From: VXRD01 sp965242535
Lineage (GTDB): Bacteria > Latescibacterota > UBA2968
NCBI GenBank assembly: GCA_965242535.1
Contig: OZ251458.1
Location: 2,790,001-2,854,000, forward strand
Direction: 5' to 3'
DNA length: 64,000 nucleotides
The translations under genes were made by a program, and so were the position numbers. The notes under the pieces are model-generated. The model was given only the letters and a program-made list of their open reading frames with translations, searched no databases and was not told where the DNA came from. Positions 28,111 to 36,661 of the stretch are shown piece by piece. The first letter of the stretch is position 1; each line of letters starts with the position of its first letter.

Positions 28111-31071
28111 ATGCCAGATCTCGATCCCATCGCGTTGAACGAACGCCAGCGCGAGGCTGTCACCGCGCCGATGGGCCCGGTCCTCGTCCTCGCCGGGCCG
28201 GGCACGGGCAAGACGCGCGTGTTGACCGAGCGCATCGCGTATCTGATCGCGCATCGCGGCGTTGGGCCCGAAAACATCTTGGCACTCACCTTTACCAACA
28301 AAGCCGCCGCAGAAATGCAAATCCGCTTGGCTCGCGCTCTGGGCAAAGCCGTTGCCGAGGCCATCACCGCGGGGACATTCCACCGGTTCTGCGTCGACGT
28401 ATTGCGCCAGCATCGAGAAACCGCCGGCCTGCCGCGGCATTTCGGCATCGCCGATGAAGACCTCCAGCGCACGCTCATCTATCGCGCATTTCCGCGCCTC
28501 AATCCCAACGAAAGCAATTTGAACAATGTGATGCAAAACGTGAACCGCCTGAAATGGCAACGGCGGTACAAACCGCACGTTCCGATGAAAAGGGGAGATG
28601 CGGACCTGCTCGACAAGTACGAGGCCGAACTGTCGAAAAACCGCTTGATCGACTTCGACGACCTCATCTTCCGCGCCCATGACCTGCTCCACGTCCACCG
28701 CGAGATCCTATCGGCTTACCGCGCGCAATTTCAGCACATCCTCGTGGATGAGTTTCAAGACACGGACCCGGTGCAATACGCGCTCGTCCACCTCTTGGCC
28801 GCGGCCCATCGCAGCGTCTTTGTCGTCGCAGACGACGAGCAATCCATCTACGGCTGGCGGCACGCCACGCCCGAACACATCGCGCAATTTCAGCGCGAAT
28901 TTCTCAAAGGCCGCCCGCCCATTCCCCTGGAGGAAAACTACCGATCCTCGGCGGAAATTCTGCGCTTGGCGCGCCTGTTCATCGCCCACAACGACGCCAT
29001 GTTTGAGCGCGCGATCAGAACCCAAAAATCGGGCCGGCGCGTGCGGGGCATGGCATTTGACACCTTTTTGGAAGAAGGCGAATTCATCGCGGGCGACATC
29101 TGGGACCGCATCCGCGAAACGCCCGACCTGATGCACCGCGACATCGCCGTGCTCTATCCCCAACACGCCATCGGCAACGAACTCGAGCGCATCTTCATGC
29201 AGGCCAACGTCCCTTGCCAGATGGCGCATCGCAGGGGCTTGTTCGACCAACCCGCGATCCGCCGCGCCCTGTCCGTGTTGCGCTACGCCCTCGACGGGGC
29301 GAACGACGCGAGCCTCGAATTATTCCTACGCCGCGAACTCGACGCGGTCGATCTCAAACTCTATCCGGCCGTGCGGGGGTTTCAGCGACGCAACGCCATC
29401 GGCAGTTTCAAACGGGCGGCGTTTCTCTATCCGCGCAGCGTCAAACCGGCAGAGGGCATCGAAGTCGAACGCGCCCTGGGGCTGGCAGGCGCGGTACACA
29501 ACGCCGTGCAAAAAGGCGCGGTCGCATCCCTGCCCCATCTGGTGGATGACATTCTCGACCAACTGAACACCTCGGAATTGCCATCGCTGAAAAATCACCT
29601 CTGCGACATCTTCGATCCGCTCGCGTTTCCGGGCATGGACGCCGCGCTCGAGCGCGTACTGCCCCTCTGGCGCGCGGGCGGCACTTTGTATGTCGCGTGC
29701 AAAGACGAGGTGACGCGCCACCTGCTCACCACCCTCATCCGCGACGCCCTCGCGCGCCCGGGCCTCACCATCCGCGAGGCCGCGCCCGGCAGCCGCTTGG
29801 AATTGTTGCCCGACACGCTCATTTTGTCGTTTGACGAAGACGCGCCCAAAACGCCCGACCACTTCTTGCACATGGGCACCTCGCACAACGCCATGCTCGT
29901 CGCCCTCAAATTGTGCCAAGCGATCCACTGCGCGGACTTGCCGCCCTATATGCCGGAATACACGGCTTGCGCGCTGGAAACCACGAGCGCGGATCCCGAC
30001 CGCGCGCAAATTGCGGCGATAGGCGCAGTGCGCGTGCGCGATGGCCGCGTTTCCGAAACGTTTTATTCCCCCGTGCGATTGCGAGAAACCGCGGGCGATA
30101 GCCCCACATTTCAGGAAATTTACCTCGCGTTTCAATCCTTTGTCGGCATCGACATCATGATCGCCCACAACGGCTATGCGTTTGCCTTTCAGGTCTTGCA
30201 CCGCGAGGCTCGGCGCGATGCCCGCTCGCGCATGCCCAACCCCACCATCGACACGATGCCCATGGCGCAAAGCTATGGCGCGGCCTCGGCCCGCGATCTG
30301 CAAGCCCTTTGCGATCGGTACGGCATCTCACTCGATGCAAACGCCCCGGCCGCCCTCGCGCATGCCCTCGCGCTTCATCGCGCATTCGAAGCGATGAAAA
30401 AAGAACGCGCGTCTCGCTATCGGCGCATGGCCTGCGAAAGCCTGTTGGATCAAGTCGCTTTGGGCATGCTCTTTTGCCGACGCCGCGCGCGGGGGCAAAC
30501 CTTCTCTCTCGAAGAACACCTGCATTTTAACTTGGGGGCACAGCGTCTGATGGGGCCTGCCAATTTGTGCATCCGCAACCTCGTCCGACAATTTCCCCGC
30601 TTGGACGCGGATCGGTTGCGCGGTCAGGCGCGGATGTTGCTCGGCGAAGACCCGCGTCCCGAAGTCCTCGCCCTGCACGCACCGGATCAAATCCAACGCT
30701 TTCGAGACCTGTGCCAACGCCACGGCACAGCCGCGCCCTCTTTGCAAGAAGGCATTCGCAACCTGCTCGATTTTGCGGACTTGTACAAAGTCGAACTGGA
30801 CACCCTCGACCGCAATGCCGTGCATTTGATCACCTTGCACGCGGCAAAAGGGCTCGAATTTCGCGAGGTCTATATCTGCGGCTTGGAAGACCGCATCTTG
30901 CCCAATGCACGCGCCCTCAACAGCGCGGACATGGCCGAGCAACGCAGGCTCTTGTACGTGGGCATGACCCGCGCAATGGACCGCCTCACCCTTTCCTGCG
31001 TGAATCAACGCCCGGGCAGAAACATGACGCCGTCCAGATTCTGGGACGAACTCGCCTTAGAACGCGAGTAG
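28111..31071 (+). CDS. UvrD/Rep-type helicase with an inserted DnaQ-like exonuclease domain that looks inactive
   Basis: A 986-residue SF1A helicase. The N-terminal motor has Walker A AGPGTGKTRV, motif II LVDEFQDTDPVQ and motif III DDEQSIYGWRHA; the C-terminal part has TLHAAKGLEFREVYI and LLYVGMTRAMDRL. Between them, at about residues 615-765, lies a segment shaped like a DEDDh exonuclease: ACALETTSADPDRAQIAAIG, FVGIDIMIAHNGYAFAFQVL, and a terminal LAHALALHRAFEAM. The first motif's D-x-E is A-L-E, the second lacks its F-D aspartate, and the third lacks the H-x4-D pair, so most metal ligands are missing. The domain may be a structural or protein-binding remnant. The start at 28111 is chosen over a GTG at 28084. 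Confidence 0.85.
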   Translation: MPDLDPIALNERQREAVTAPMGPVLVLAGPGTGKTRVLTERIAYLIAHRGVGPENILALTFTNKAAAEMQIRLARALGKAVAEAITAGTFHRFCVDVLRQHRETAGLPRHFGIADEDLQRTLIYRAFPRLNPNESNLNNVMQNVNRLKWQRRYKPHVPMKRGDADLLDKYEAELSKNRLIDFDDLIFRAHDLLHVHREILSAYRAQFQHILVDEFQDTDPVQYALVHLLAAAHRSVFVVADDEQSIYGWRHATPEHIAQFQREFLKGRPPIPLEENYRSSAEILRLARLFIAHNDAMFERAIRTQKSGRRVRGMAFDTFLEEGEFIAGDIWDRIRETPDLMHRDIAVLYPQHAIGNELERIFMQANVPCQMAHRRGLFDQPAIRRALSVLRYALDGANDASLELFLRRELDAVDLKLYPAVRGFQRRNAIGSFKRAAFLYPRSVKPAEGIEVERALGLAGAVHNAVQKGAVASLPHLVDDILDQLNTSELPSLKNHLCDIFDPLAFPGMDAALERVLPLWRAGGTLYVACKDEVTRHLLTTLIRDALARPGLTIREAAPGSRLELLPDTLILSFDEDAPKTPDHFLHMGTSHNAMLVALKLCQAIHCADLPPYMPEYTACALETTSADPDRAQIAAIGAVRVRDGRVSETFYSPVRLRETAGDSPTFQEIYLAFQSFVGIDIMIAHNGYAFAFQVLHREARRDARSRMPNPTIDTMPMAQSYGAASARDLQALCDRYGISLDANAPAALAHALALHRAFEAMKKERASRYRRMACESLLDQVALGMLFCRRRARGQTFSLEEHLHFNLGAQRLMGPANLCIRNLVRQFPRLDADRLRGQARMLLGEDPRPEVLALHAPDQIQRFRDLCQRHGTAAPSLQEGIRNLLDFADLYKVELDTLDRNAVHLITLHAAKGLEFREVYICGLEDRILPNARALNSADMAEQRRLLYVGMTRAMDRLTLSCVNQRPGRNMTPSRFWDELALERE

Positions 31072-31109
31072 CGGGGTAGCGTCGACCGGTTCTCGGCCCC
31101 GTTCATCCG

Positions 31110-31741
31110 CAGGGACAGGCCCCTGTGCCATTTGTCCCAACTCATTCATTATCGGGATCGCTTTGCAGTTCCACTGTCCTTCAGAGAAGCTATCGCCAAA
31201 CATCCATCCCAAAAGCCCATCATCGAAAGCCATTAAGCACAGCGCGCAAGTCCGTTTCGCAACGCACTTCTGTTTTGCAACCCCTTTGCAGGCTGTCTCA
31301 TGTCGTGCGATTACAAAAGCGATTTGCGCTGTGCTAGCCCCTCGGCGCATGAGAGCGGCATTTTTGAACTGCTGGGGCAGTTGTACCCCGCTCGCCTACT
31401 TTTTTTTGCTGTTGAAAAAAAGTAGGTCGCCGAAGGCATCAAAGGCAACCAACAATGCTTTAGAAGCCATCTAAAAATTATTGGGACCTACCCCCCTGGC
31501 CCCCCTTCCTGCGAGGAAGGGGAATAAAGGCATCTTATTTTTGCGATATGTATGGTTTTGGCCTGCGAAAAGCGAATGTTTTTGCGATGCTCTCAATGGC
31601 GGTCCGAGTTTTTAGATGGCTTCTTAGGACCAAACGCTTTAGAAAAGCGAGCCCCGTCGGTGCGGATGGGTGCGTATCAACATTTGGTATCATTTAATTT
31701 ACGGAGTAATTCGTTGGTACAGATGGCCCCCATACCTGTCC
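31110..31741 (+). mobile_element. copy 1 of a ~400-bp inverted-end element (carries a nested 161-bp insertion)
   Basis: The left end reads GCAGGGACAGGCCCCTGTGC followed by CATTTGTCCCAACT; the right end is its imperfect inverted copy (AGTTGGTACAGATGGC-like then CCATACCTGTCC). Inside are two long stems: AGCACAGCGC at 31236-31245 pairing with GCGCTGTGCT at 31326-31335, and CCTACTTTTTTT at 31395-31406 pairing with AAAAAAAGTAGG ending at 31426. Three other copies in the window share 250-300 bp of this core. It contains no credible gene. A second element is inserted at 31463-31623. It separates the UvrD-type helicase from lpxH. Confidence 0.7.
31463..31623. mobile_element. nested 161-bp miniature element with perfect 15-bp inverted ends and TTA duplication
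   Basis: GAAGCCATCTAAAAA at 31463-31477 is the exact inverse of TTTTTAGATGGCTTC at 31609-31623, and TTA flanks the insertion on both sides (31460-31462 and 31624-31626). The other copies of the host element are continuous across this point (TGCTGAAGGACC in copy 3 against TGCTTTA...TTAGGACC here). It encodes nothing; it holds a CCCCTTCC/GGAAGGGG hairpin. It is a textbook MITE footprint. The transposase that moves it is not in the window. Confidence 0.8.
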
Positions 31742-31762
31742 GCCCCCTTGACCGATTTTCAA

Positions 31763-32524
31763 ATGTGTAAAAACAAAATCTACTTCATCTCGGACGCGCA
31801 CTTAGGCGCGACCAAATTCAACCGCCCATCGCGCGTTCGGGAAGACGCGCTCATCGGCTTTTTGCACGCCATCCGCAAAGACGCCGAGCGCCTGTACATC
31901 GTGGGCGACCTCTTCGATTTCTATTTTGAATACCGATCCGTCATTCCCGCGCATGGCGCGCGCATTCTCTTTGAGCTGTATCACCTCGTCCAAAGTGGCA
32001 CGCGCGTGATCTACCTGCCCGGCAATCACGATATTTGGCTCGGCCCGTACTTGTCCGATCAAGTCGGCGCGGAATTGCCCGGCCCCGTTTGCCACACCAC
32101 GCACCAAAATCGGCGCATATACGTCACCCACGGCGACATTTTTCGACGGGATTGGAAATCCAAGCTCACCCGCCGCATTTTGCACGATCCCCTGTGCATC
32201 GCGCTGTTTGGCTGTTTGCATCCGGATATCGGCGCCTATCTGGCGCGCTTGGTATCGCGGTCTTCCGCGCTGAAAAACGACAAAAACACAGACGCGCATT
32301 TTTTTATCGAAGGCGCGAAACAAAAAATGGCCGAGGGATTCGATCTGGTCATCTGCGGCCACTACCACACGCCGAGGGTTCAACCCATCGCCGAGGGCGC
32401 GCTCATCGTCTTGGGCGACTGGATGCGATACGATTCTTATGCCGTGCTCGAAAATGGCGCCATCGCGCTGGAGCAGTGGCATACGGCAATTATGAAAATG
32501 AATCCGGATGAAAGGCAACCGTAG
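31763..32524 (+). CDS. lpxH: UDP-2,3-diacylglucosamine diphosphatase-type metallophosphoesterase (LpxH-like)
   Basis: A 253-residue calcineurin-like phosphoesterase with the full LpxH motif set: ISDAHLG, IVGDLFDFYFEY, LPGNHD, VTHGDIFRRDW and ICGHYHTPRV. LpxH hydrolyses UDP-2,3-diacyl-GlcN to lipid X at the inner-membrane surface in lipid A synthesis, which supports an outer membrane with lipopolysaccharide. The start MCKNKIYFISDAHLG is chosen because the upstream part of the open frame belongs to the repeat element; no good ribosome binding site is visible, so the promoter and leader may derive from the element. No other lipid A gene is adjacent. Confidence 0.85.
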   Translation: MCKNKIYFISDAHLGATKFNRPSRVREDALIGFLHAIRKDAERLYIVGDLFDFYFEYRSVIPAHGARILFELYHLVQSGTRVIYLPGNHDIWLGPYLSDQVGAELPGPVCHTTHQNRRIYVTHGDIFRRDWKSKLTRRILHDPLCIALFGCLHPDIGAYLARLVSRSSALKNDKNTDAHFFIEGAKQKMAEGFDLVICGHYHTPRVQPIAEGALIVLGDWMRYDSYAVLENGAIALEQWHTAIMKMNPDERQP

Positions 32525-32535
32525 GCGCGTCCCCG

Positions 32536-32760
32536 CCATTTGTCTGGATCGCGGATTGTCGCGGATTAGGGGATTTCGCGGATTACCCACCACAACCCTA
32601 CCACCGCTTCATCCTTCTCCTCCGCGTCTCAGCCGTAGGGACAGGCCCTCGTGCCTGGCCTTAAAGCAAGGACGCGGCAGATTTTTTCAAGATGCGAGGT
32701 AAGGGCGTAAATTTCCAAGATGCGTACGGGCGTAAAATTTTACGCCCCTTGCACCCCGTT
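32536..32760. repeat. CGCGGATTA-type repeat, one hairpin repeat and a GTAAAATTTTAC palindrome
   Basis: After lpxH there is a CGCGGATT-rich stretch (32540-32590), one short hairpin (about 32637-32660) and a perfect palindrome GGGCGTAAAATTTTACGCCC at 32728-32747 with a partial copy at 32703-32712. The palindrome is the same as those at 1881-1908 and 46470-46497. The glpK ribosome binding site begins shortly after. Confidence 0.7.
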
Positions 32761-32788
32761 TCACAGATTCGCCGATAGGAGAACGCAG

Positions 32789-34288
32789 ATGATCCTCAGC
32801 ATCGATCAGGGAACGACCGGAACCACCGCGTTGGTCTTGGATTCGCAGGGAAAAATTTTGGGCAGGGGATATGCGGAGTTTCGACAGATTTTCCCCCGAC
32901 CCGGCTGGGTGTCGCACGATGCGATGGAGATATGGGATACCGCGTTGAACGTCATCGACCGGGCGATCGCCGATGCGGGGATAGACGCGACGGACATCCG
33001 GGGCATCGGCATTGCGAATCAGCGCGAGACAACGGCGATATGGGATCGCAAAACCGGTGAACCCGTGCATGACGCCATCGTTTGGCAGTGCAGGCGCACC
33101 GCGGATTTGTGCGCCCGATACCGCGCTGAGGGGCTCGAAGACGTAGTGCGCGAGAAGACAGGATTGGTCATTGACGCCTATTTTTCCGCGAGCAAAATCG
33201 CGTGGTTGCTCGAGCACGTCGATGGCCTGCGCGGGCGTGCGGCCCGGGGCGAAGTGCGTTTTGGCACGGTGGACAGTTTTTTGTTGTACAAACTCACGGG
33301 TGGAACTGTCCACGCCACGGAATACACCAATGCGTCGCGCACGATGATTTACGATATCCACGACAAAAAATGGGATGCCGAATTGTTGCGTCTCTTCGAC
33401 ATCCCCGCGGCGATACTCCCCGAGGTGCGCCCGTCGTCTGGCGAATTTGGGAGCACGGTGGATTTGGGCGTCTTGCCCGCGGGCATCCCCATCGGCGGGA
33501 TGGCAGGCGATCAACAAGCCGCGCTTTTTGGGCAACGCGGCATTCATCCCGGCGACCTCAAAAACACGTATGGCACGGGTTGTTTCATGCTCTTTCAAAC
33601 CGGGGATCGGGCCGTGCCCTCGGCGCATGGTTTGTTGACGACCCTCGCGTGCGATCGGCACGGGGCCGCGTCTTATGCCCTTGAAGGCGCGGTATTCAGC
33701 GCGGGATCGGCGGTTCAGTGGCTGCGCGATGGCATGGGGATCATCAAAACCGCCGCTGAAACCGAGGCGATGGCGCGATCCGTCGACGATACCGGCGGCG
33801 TGTATTTCGTCCCGGCATTTACGGGCCTGGGCGCGCCGCATTGGAACGCGGATGTGCGCGGCACAATCGCGGGAATCACGCGCGGCACCCAACGCGGCCA
33901 TCTCGCACGCGCGGCCTTGGAGGCCATTGCCTATCAATCGGCGGACCTCGCGGTTGCTATGGCCGCCGATGCCGCGCGACCCATCGCGAGTCTGCGCGTG
34001 GATGGCGGCGCGGTGGCGAATGATTTTTTGATGCAATTTCAGGCGGATATTTTGAACGTGCCGGTCATTCGTCCGCAATGCGTGGAGACCACCGCCTTGG
34101 GGGCGGGCATGCTGGCCGGACTGGCAACGGGGGTGTGGGACGATTCGGACGCGCTCGCGGATCTCAACCCCCCGCAACGCATGTTTGAACCCAGTATGTC
34201 CCGCGACCAACGCGACGCCTTGCTGGCCGGTTGGCACAAAGCGGTCGCGCAAACCCTGTATTCGGGCATCGCGCATCAAAGGGATTGA
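32789..34288 (+). CDS. glpK: glycerol kinase
   Basis: A 499-residue FGGY-family kinase. AGGAG precedes the ATG at 32789, giving the canonical start MILSIDQGTTGTTALVLD. Other family features are GIANQRETTAIWDRKTGEPV, IVWQCRRT, NASRTMIYDI, GDQQAALFGQ, KNTYGTGCFML, FTGLGAPHWN and the C-terminal LRVDGGAVANDFLMQFQADI. It phosphorylates glycerol to glycerol 3-phosphate in the cytoplasm. No glpF or glpD is adjacent. The upstream palindrome lies about 40 bases before the gene but occurs at unrelated loci, so it is not a gene-specific operator. Confidence 0.95.
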   Translation: MILSIDQGTTGTTALVLDSQGKILGRGYAEFRQIFPRPGWVSHDAMEIWDTALNVIDRAIADAGIDATDIRGIGIANQRETTAIWDRKTGEPVHDAIVWQCRRTADLCARYRAEGLEDVVREKTGLVIDAYFSASKIAWLLEHVDGLRGRAARGEVRFGTVDSFLLYKLTGGTVHATEYTNASRTMIYDIHDKKWDAELLRLFDIPAAILPEVRPSSGEFGSTVDLGVLPAGIPIGGMAGDQQAALFGQRGIHPGDLKNTYGTGCFMLFQTGDRAVPSAHGLLTTLACDRHGAASYALEGAVFSAGSAVQWLRDGMGIIKTAAETEAMARSVDDTGGVYFVPAFTGLGAPHWNADVRGTIAGITRGTQRGHLARAALEAIAYQSADLAVAMAADAARPIASLRVDGGAVANDFLMQFQADILNVPVIRPQCVETTALGAGMLAGLATGVWDDSDALADLNPPQRMFEPSMSRDQRDALLAGWHKAVAQTLYSGIAHQRD

Positions 34289-34393
34289 GCGCGGAGTGGG
34301 ATTCGGCGTTTCTTCTATTGTTGCCACTTATGACATCCACAGAGCGTCGTCAAAAGACCCCAGCGCCCTGTGCGATCTTTCCAACGCCATTTC

Positions 34394-35359
34394 CTAAAAA
34401 TACGGCGCGATATTTTGTTCGATGCGCTCGAGGATGGGGGTGTCATCCCAGTCCGCGACGAATGTTTCGCCCGTCACGCGCTCGAACAAGTCGATGTATC
34501 GCTCGGAAACTCGCGTGCGAATATCGTCATCCAAATTGGGGATATTGTCGTCCGAAATCCCCTTCTCCACCAGCCAGAGGCGCAAAAACTCTTTGTCCAA
34601 ACTCTCGGGTTCCTCGCCGCGTGCGTGCAGGTCGGGGTACGAATCGAGAATCCAGTAGCGCGAGGAATCCGGCGTGTGAATCTCATCGGCAACGGTCAAA
34701 TTGCCCTCGGCGTCCAACCCCATCTCGTATTTGGTATCCACCAAAATCAATCCGCGCTGCGCGGCCAATTCCGTGCCGCGTGCAAACAGGGCCAGCGCGA
34801 CCTCTTCCACCTCTGTCCACCGATCGGCATCGACCAACCCGCGTGCGACGATTTGCTCGGGCGAGATCGACTCGTCGTGATCCTCTGCCTTTGTCGTGGG
34901 CGTGATGATCGGCGCGTCAAACTTCTGATTTTTCACCATGCCATCGGGCAAATGCACGCCGCAAAAGTGCCGCACGCCCTTGTTGTAATTCGTCCACACC
35001 GAGGTGTCCGTGCTGCCGGTGAGATACCGCCGCACCACGATCTCGACCGGCAGCATGTCGAGTTCGCGCGCCACCGTCACATTGGGATCCGGCACGGAGA
35101 TCACCTGATTGGGCACGATATCTCGCGTCTGATCAAACCAGTAGTGCGCGGTGCGGTTCAACACCTGCCCCTTGAGCGGGATCGCCCCCAAGACGTGATC
35201 AAACGCGCTTTGCCGATCTGTGGTGATCAAAATGCGTTTGTCGTCGAGCAAATAAATATCCCGCACTTTGCCCTTTTTGTAGCGACGTTGCCAGCGGTCA
35301 TACCTGGCTTCCAACAAACAGTTGTCCAGTTGCGAACGAATTTGCGCTTGAGAAATCAT
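34394..35359 (-). CDS. purC: phosphoribosylaminoimidazole-succinocarboxamide synthase
   Basis: A 321-residue SAICAR synthase of purine biosynthesis (CAIR + aspartate + ATP to SAICAR). GGAGGG precedes the ATG at 35359; the open frame extends 13 codons further but these are hydrophobic leader-like codons without a site. Motifs are KKGKVRDIYLLDD, TTDRQSAFDHVLGAIPLKGQ in part, LPVEIVVRRYLTGS, LVDTKYEMGLD and ADEIHTPDSSRYW. The longer form is common outside the proteobacteria. It converges with glpK and follows the five-gene microprotein array on the same strand with 54 bases between, so it could be co-transcribed with it. Confidence 0.95.
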   Translation of the reverse strand: MISQAQIRSQLDNCLLEARYDRWQRRYKKGKVRDIYLLDDKRILITTDRQSAFDHVLGAIPLKGQVLNRTAHYWFDQTRDIVPNQVISVPDPNVTVARELDMLPVEIVVRRYLTGSTDTSVWTNYNKGVRHFCGVHLPDGMVKNQKFDAPIITPTTKAEDHDESISPEQIVARGLVDADRWTEVEEVALALFARGTELAAQRGLILVDTKYEMGLDAEGNLTVADEIHTPDSSRYWILDSYPDLHARGEEPESLDKEFLRLWLVEKGISDDNIPNLDDDIRTRVSERYIDLFERVTGETFVADWDDTPILERIEQNIAPYF

Positions 35360-35413
35360 GATACCCTCCGAGAAAAGGAACAAAAAAAACAACCACATAA
35401 GAACGGCGTGAAA

Positions 35414-35650
35414 TCAATTGAAAAATGCGATCTTGACCAGCAGGCCGATGACGATCATCACCCCAACCCACAGCGAGGAAACCTTCACATCGAGACGATG
35501 CAACCGGTCATTCAGCGCGCCCATTTCCCGCCTCATGTCGCGTTGATCCGCCTCGATCCGTGCCAATCGCGCCCGGATTTCTTCAATGATACCCTCGAGC
35601 CGCGAGATGCGCCCCTCGTGATCGAGCATCTCTTCTGTCGTGCCCGTCAT
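35414..35650 (-). CDS. coiled-coil/membrane microprotein, array member A (type I)
   Basis: A 78-residue protein: a heptad-patterned coiled coil (ISRLEGIIEEIRARLARIEA, then MGALNDRLHRLDVKV) and a C-terminal membrane helix ending MIVIGLLVKIAFFN. AAAGGAGTG precedes the ATG. It is the last of five tandem paralogues transcribed toward purC. Copies A and C are nearly identical in DNA over about 235 bp. The fold suggests an oligomeric, membrane-anchored protein with the N-terminus in the cytoplasm. I do not recognise a named family. Confidence 0.8.
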   Translation of the reverse strand: MTGTTEEMLDHEGRISRLEGIIEEIRARLARIEADQRDMRREMGALNDRLHRLDVKVSSLWVGVMIVIGLLVKIAFFN

Positions 35651-35672
35651 GCGTTCACTCCTTTGCGTGAAA

Positions 35673-35879
35673 TCAATTGAAAAATGCGATTTTGACCAGC
35701 AGGCCGATGATGAATACCAACCCCGCCCAAATCGCGTGCTTTACGCTGTTGATCTCCTGCCGCACTTCTCGCATTTCATTTTCAAGCGATGAAAGCCTCG
35801 TGCGGATTTCCTCGATGATGCCCTCGAGCCGCGAGATCCGTTCCCGCGCTTCGCGATCGATGAATTTTTCATCTGTCAT
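35673..35879 (-). CDS. coiled-coil/membrane microprotein, array member B (type II)
   Basis: 68 residues starting MTDEKFIDREARERISRLEG; an immediately preceding ATG is also possible. AAAGGAGGTGA lies just upstream. It has the same plan as member A: a short coiled coil (IRTRLSSLENEMREVRQEIN) followed by a membrane helix ending FIIGLLVKIAFFN. The N-terminal MTDEKFID segment and the AIWAGLVF entry into the helix define type II. Member D is its near copy. Confidence 0.8.
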   Translation of the reverse strand: MTDEKFIDREARERISRLEGIIEEIRTRLSSLENEMREVRQEINSVKHAIWAGLVFIIGLLVKIAFFN

Positions 35880-35935
35880 CATTTCACCTCCTTTCTGTGA
35901 TTTGAACGAACGCGCCCGCAAATGCCGCGCGTCTT

Positions 35936-36172
35936 TCAGCTAAAAAATGCGATCTTGACCAGCAGGCCAATGACGATCATCACCCCAACCCAAAGCGAGG
36001 AGACCTTTACATCGAGACGATGCAACCGGTCATTCATCGCGCCCATTTCCCGCCTCATGTCGCGCTGGTCCGCCTCAATCCGTGTCAATCGCGCTCGGAT
36101 TTCTTCAATGATGCCCTCGAGCCGCGAGATGCGCCCCTCGTGATCGAGCATCTCTTCTGTCGTGCCCGTCAT
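35936..36172 (-). CDS. coiled-coil/membrane microprotein, array member C (type I)
   Basis: 78 residues, differing from member A only at a few positions (for example A to T in IRARLTRIEA, L to M in MGAMNDRL, and a terminal S for N). The ribosome binding site region is also copied. The near identity over coding and flanking DNA shows a recent duplication or gene conversion of an A+B unit into C+D. Confidence 0.8.
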   Translation of the reverse strand: MTGTTEEMLDHEGRISRLEGIIEEIRARLTRIEADQRDMRREMGAMNDRLHRLDVKVSSLWVGVMIVIGLLVKIAFFS

Positions 36173-36194
36173 GCGTTCACTCCTTTACGTGAAA

Positions 36195-36380
36195 TCAATT
36201 GAAAAATGCGATCTTGACCAGCAAGCCGATGATGAATACCAACCCCGCCCAAATCGTGTGCTTCAGACTCCGCAGTTCGATTTCTACCGAAGTCAGTCGC
36301 GTGCGGATTTCCTCGATGATGCCCTCGAGCCGCGAGATCCGTTCCCGCGCTTCGCGATCGATGAATTTTTCATCTGTCAT
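36195..36380 (-). CDS. coiled-coil/membrane microprotein, array member D (type II, shortened coil)
   Basis: 61 residues starting MTDEKFID. Compared with member B, the middle of the coiled coil is altered and seven residues shorter (IRTRLTSVEIELRSLKHTIW), while both ends and the flanking DNA, including AAAGGAGGTGA, are the same. The membrane helix again ends FIIGLLVKIAFFN. The coil length therefore varies between copies whereas the membrane anchor is kept. Confidence 0.78.
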   Translation of the reverse strand: MTDEKFIDREARERISRLEGIIEEIRTRLTSVEIELRSLKHTIWAGLVFIIGLLVKIAFFN

Positions 36381-36436
36381 CATTTCACCTCCTTTCTGTG
36401 ATTTGAACGAACGCGCCCGCAAATGCCGCGCGTCTT

Positions 36437-36652
36437 TCAGCTAAAAAATGCGATCTTGACCAGCAGACCGATGACGATCATCACCCCAACCCACAGCGAG
36501 GAGACCTTTACATCGAGACGATGCAACCGGTCATTCATCGTGCGTTGGTCAGCCTCAATCCGTGTCAACCGCGCCCGGATTTCTTCAATGATGTCCTCGA
36601 GCCGCGAGATCCGTTCCCGCGCTTCGCGATCGATGAATTTTTCATCTGTCAT
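36437..36652 (-). CDS. coiled-coil/membrane microprotein, array member E (type II/type I hybrid)
   Basis: 71 residues. The first ~20 residues (MTDEKFIDREARERISRLED) are type II, while the rest (IRARLTRIEADQRTMNDRLH, then the SSLWVGVMIVIGLLVKIAFFS anchor in shorter parts) is type I with eight residues of the coil deleted. It is the first gene of the array in the direction of transcription and appears to have arisen by recombination between the two types. Its ATG region lacks the strong site of B and D. The toxin relic lies directly upstream. Confidence 0.75.
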   Translation of the reverse strand: MTDEKFIDREARERISRLEDIIEEIRARLTRIEADQRTMNDRLHRLDVKVSSLWVGVMIVIGLLVKIAFFS

Positions 36653-36661
36653 CGTTTTCCC

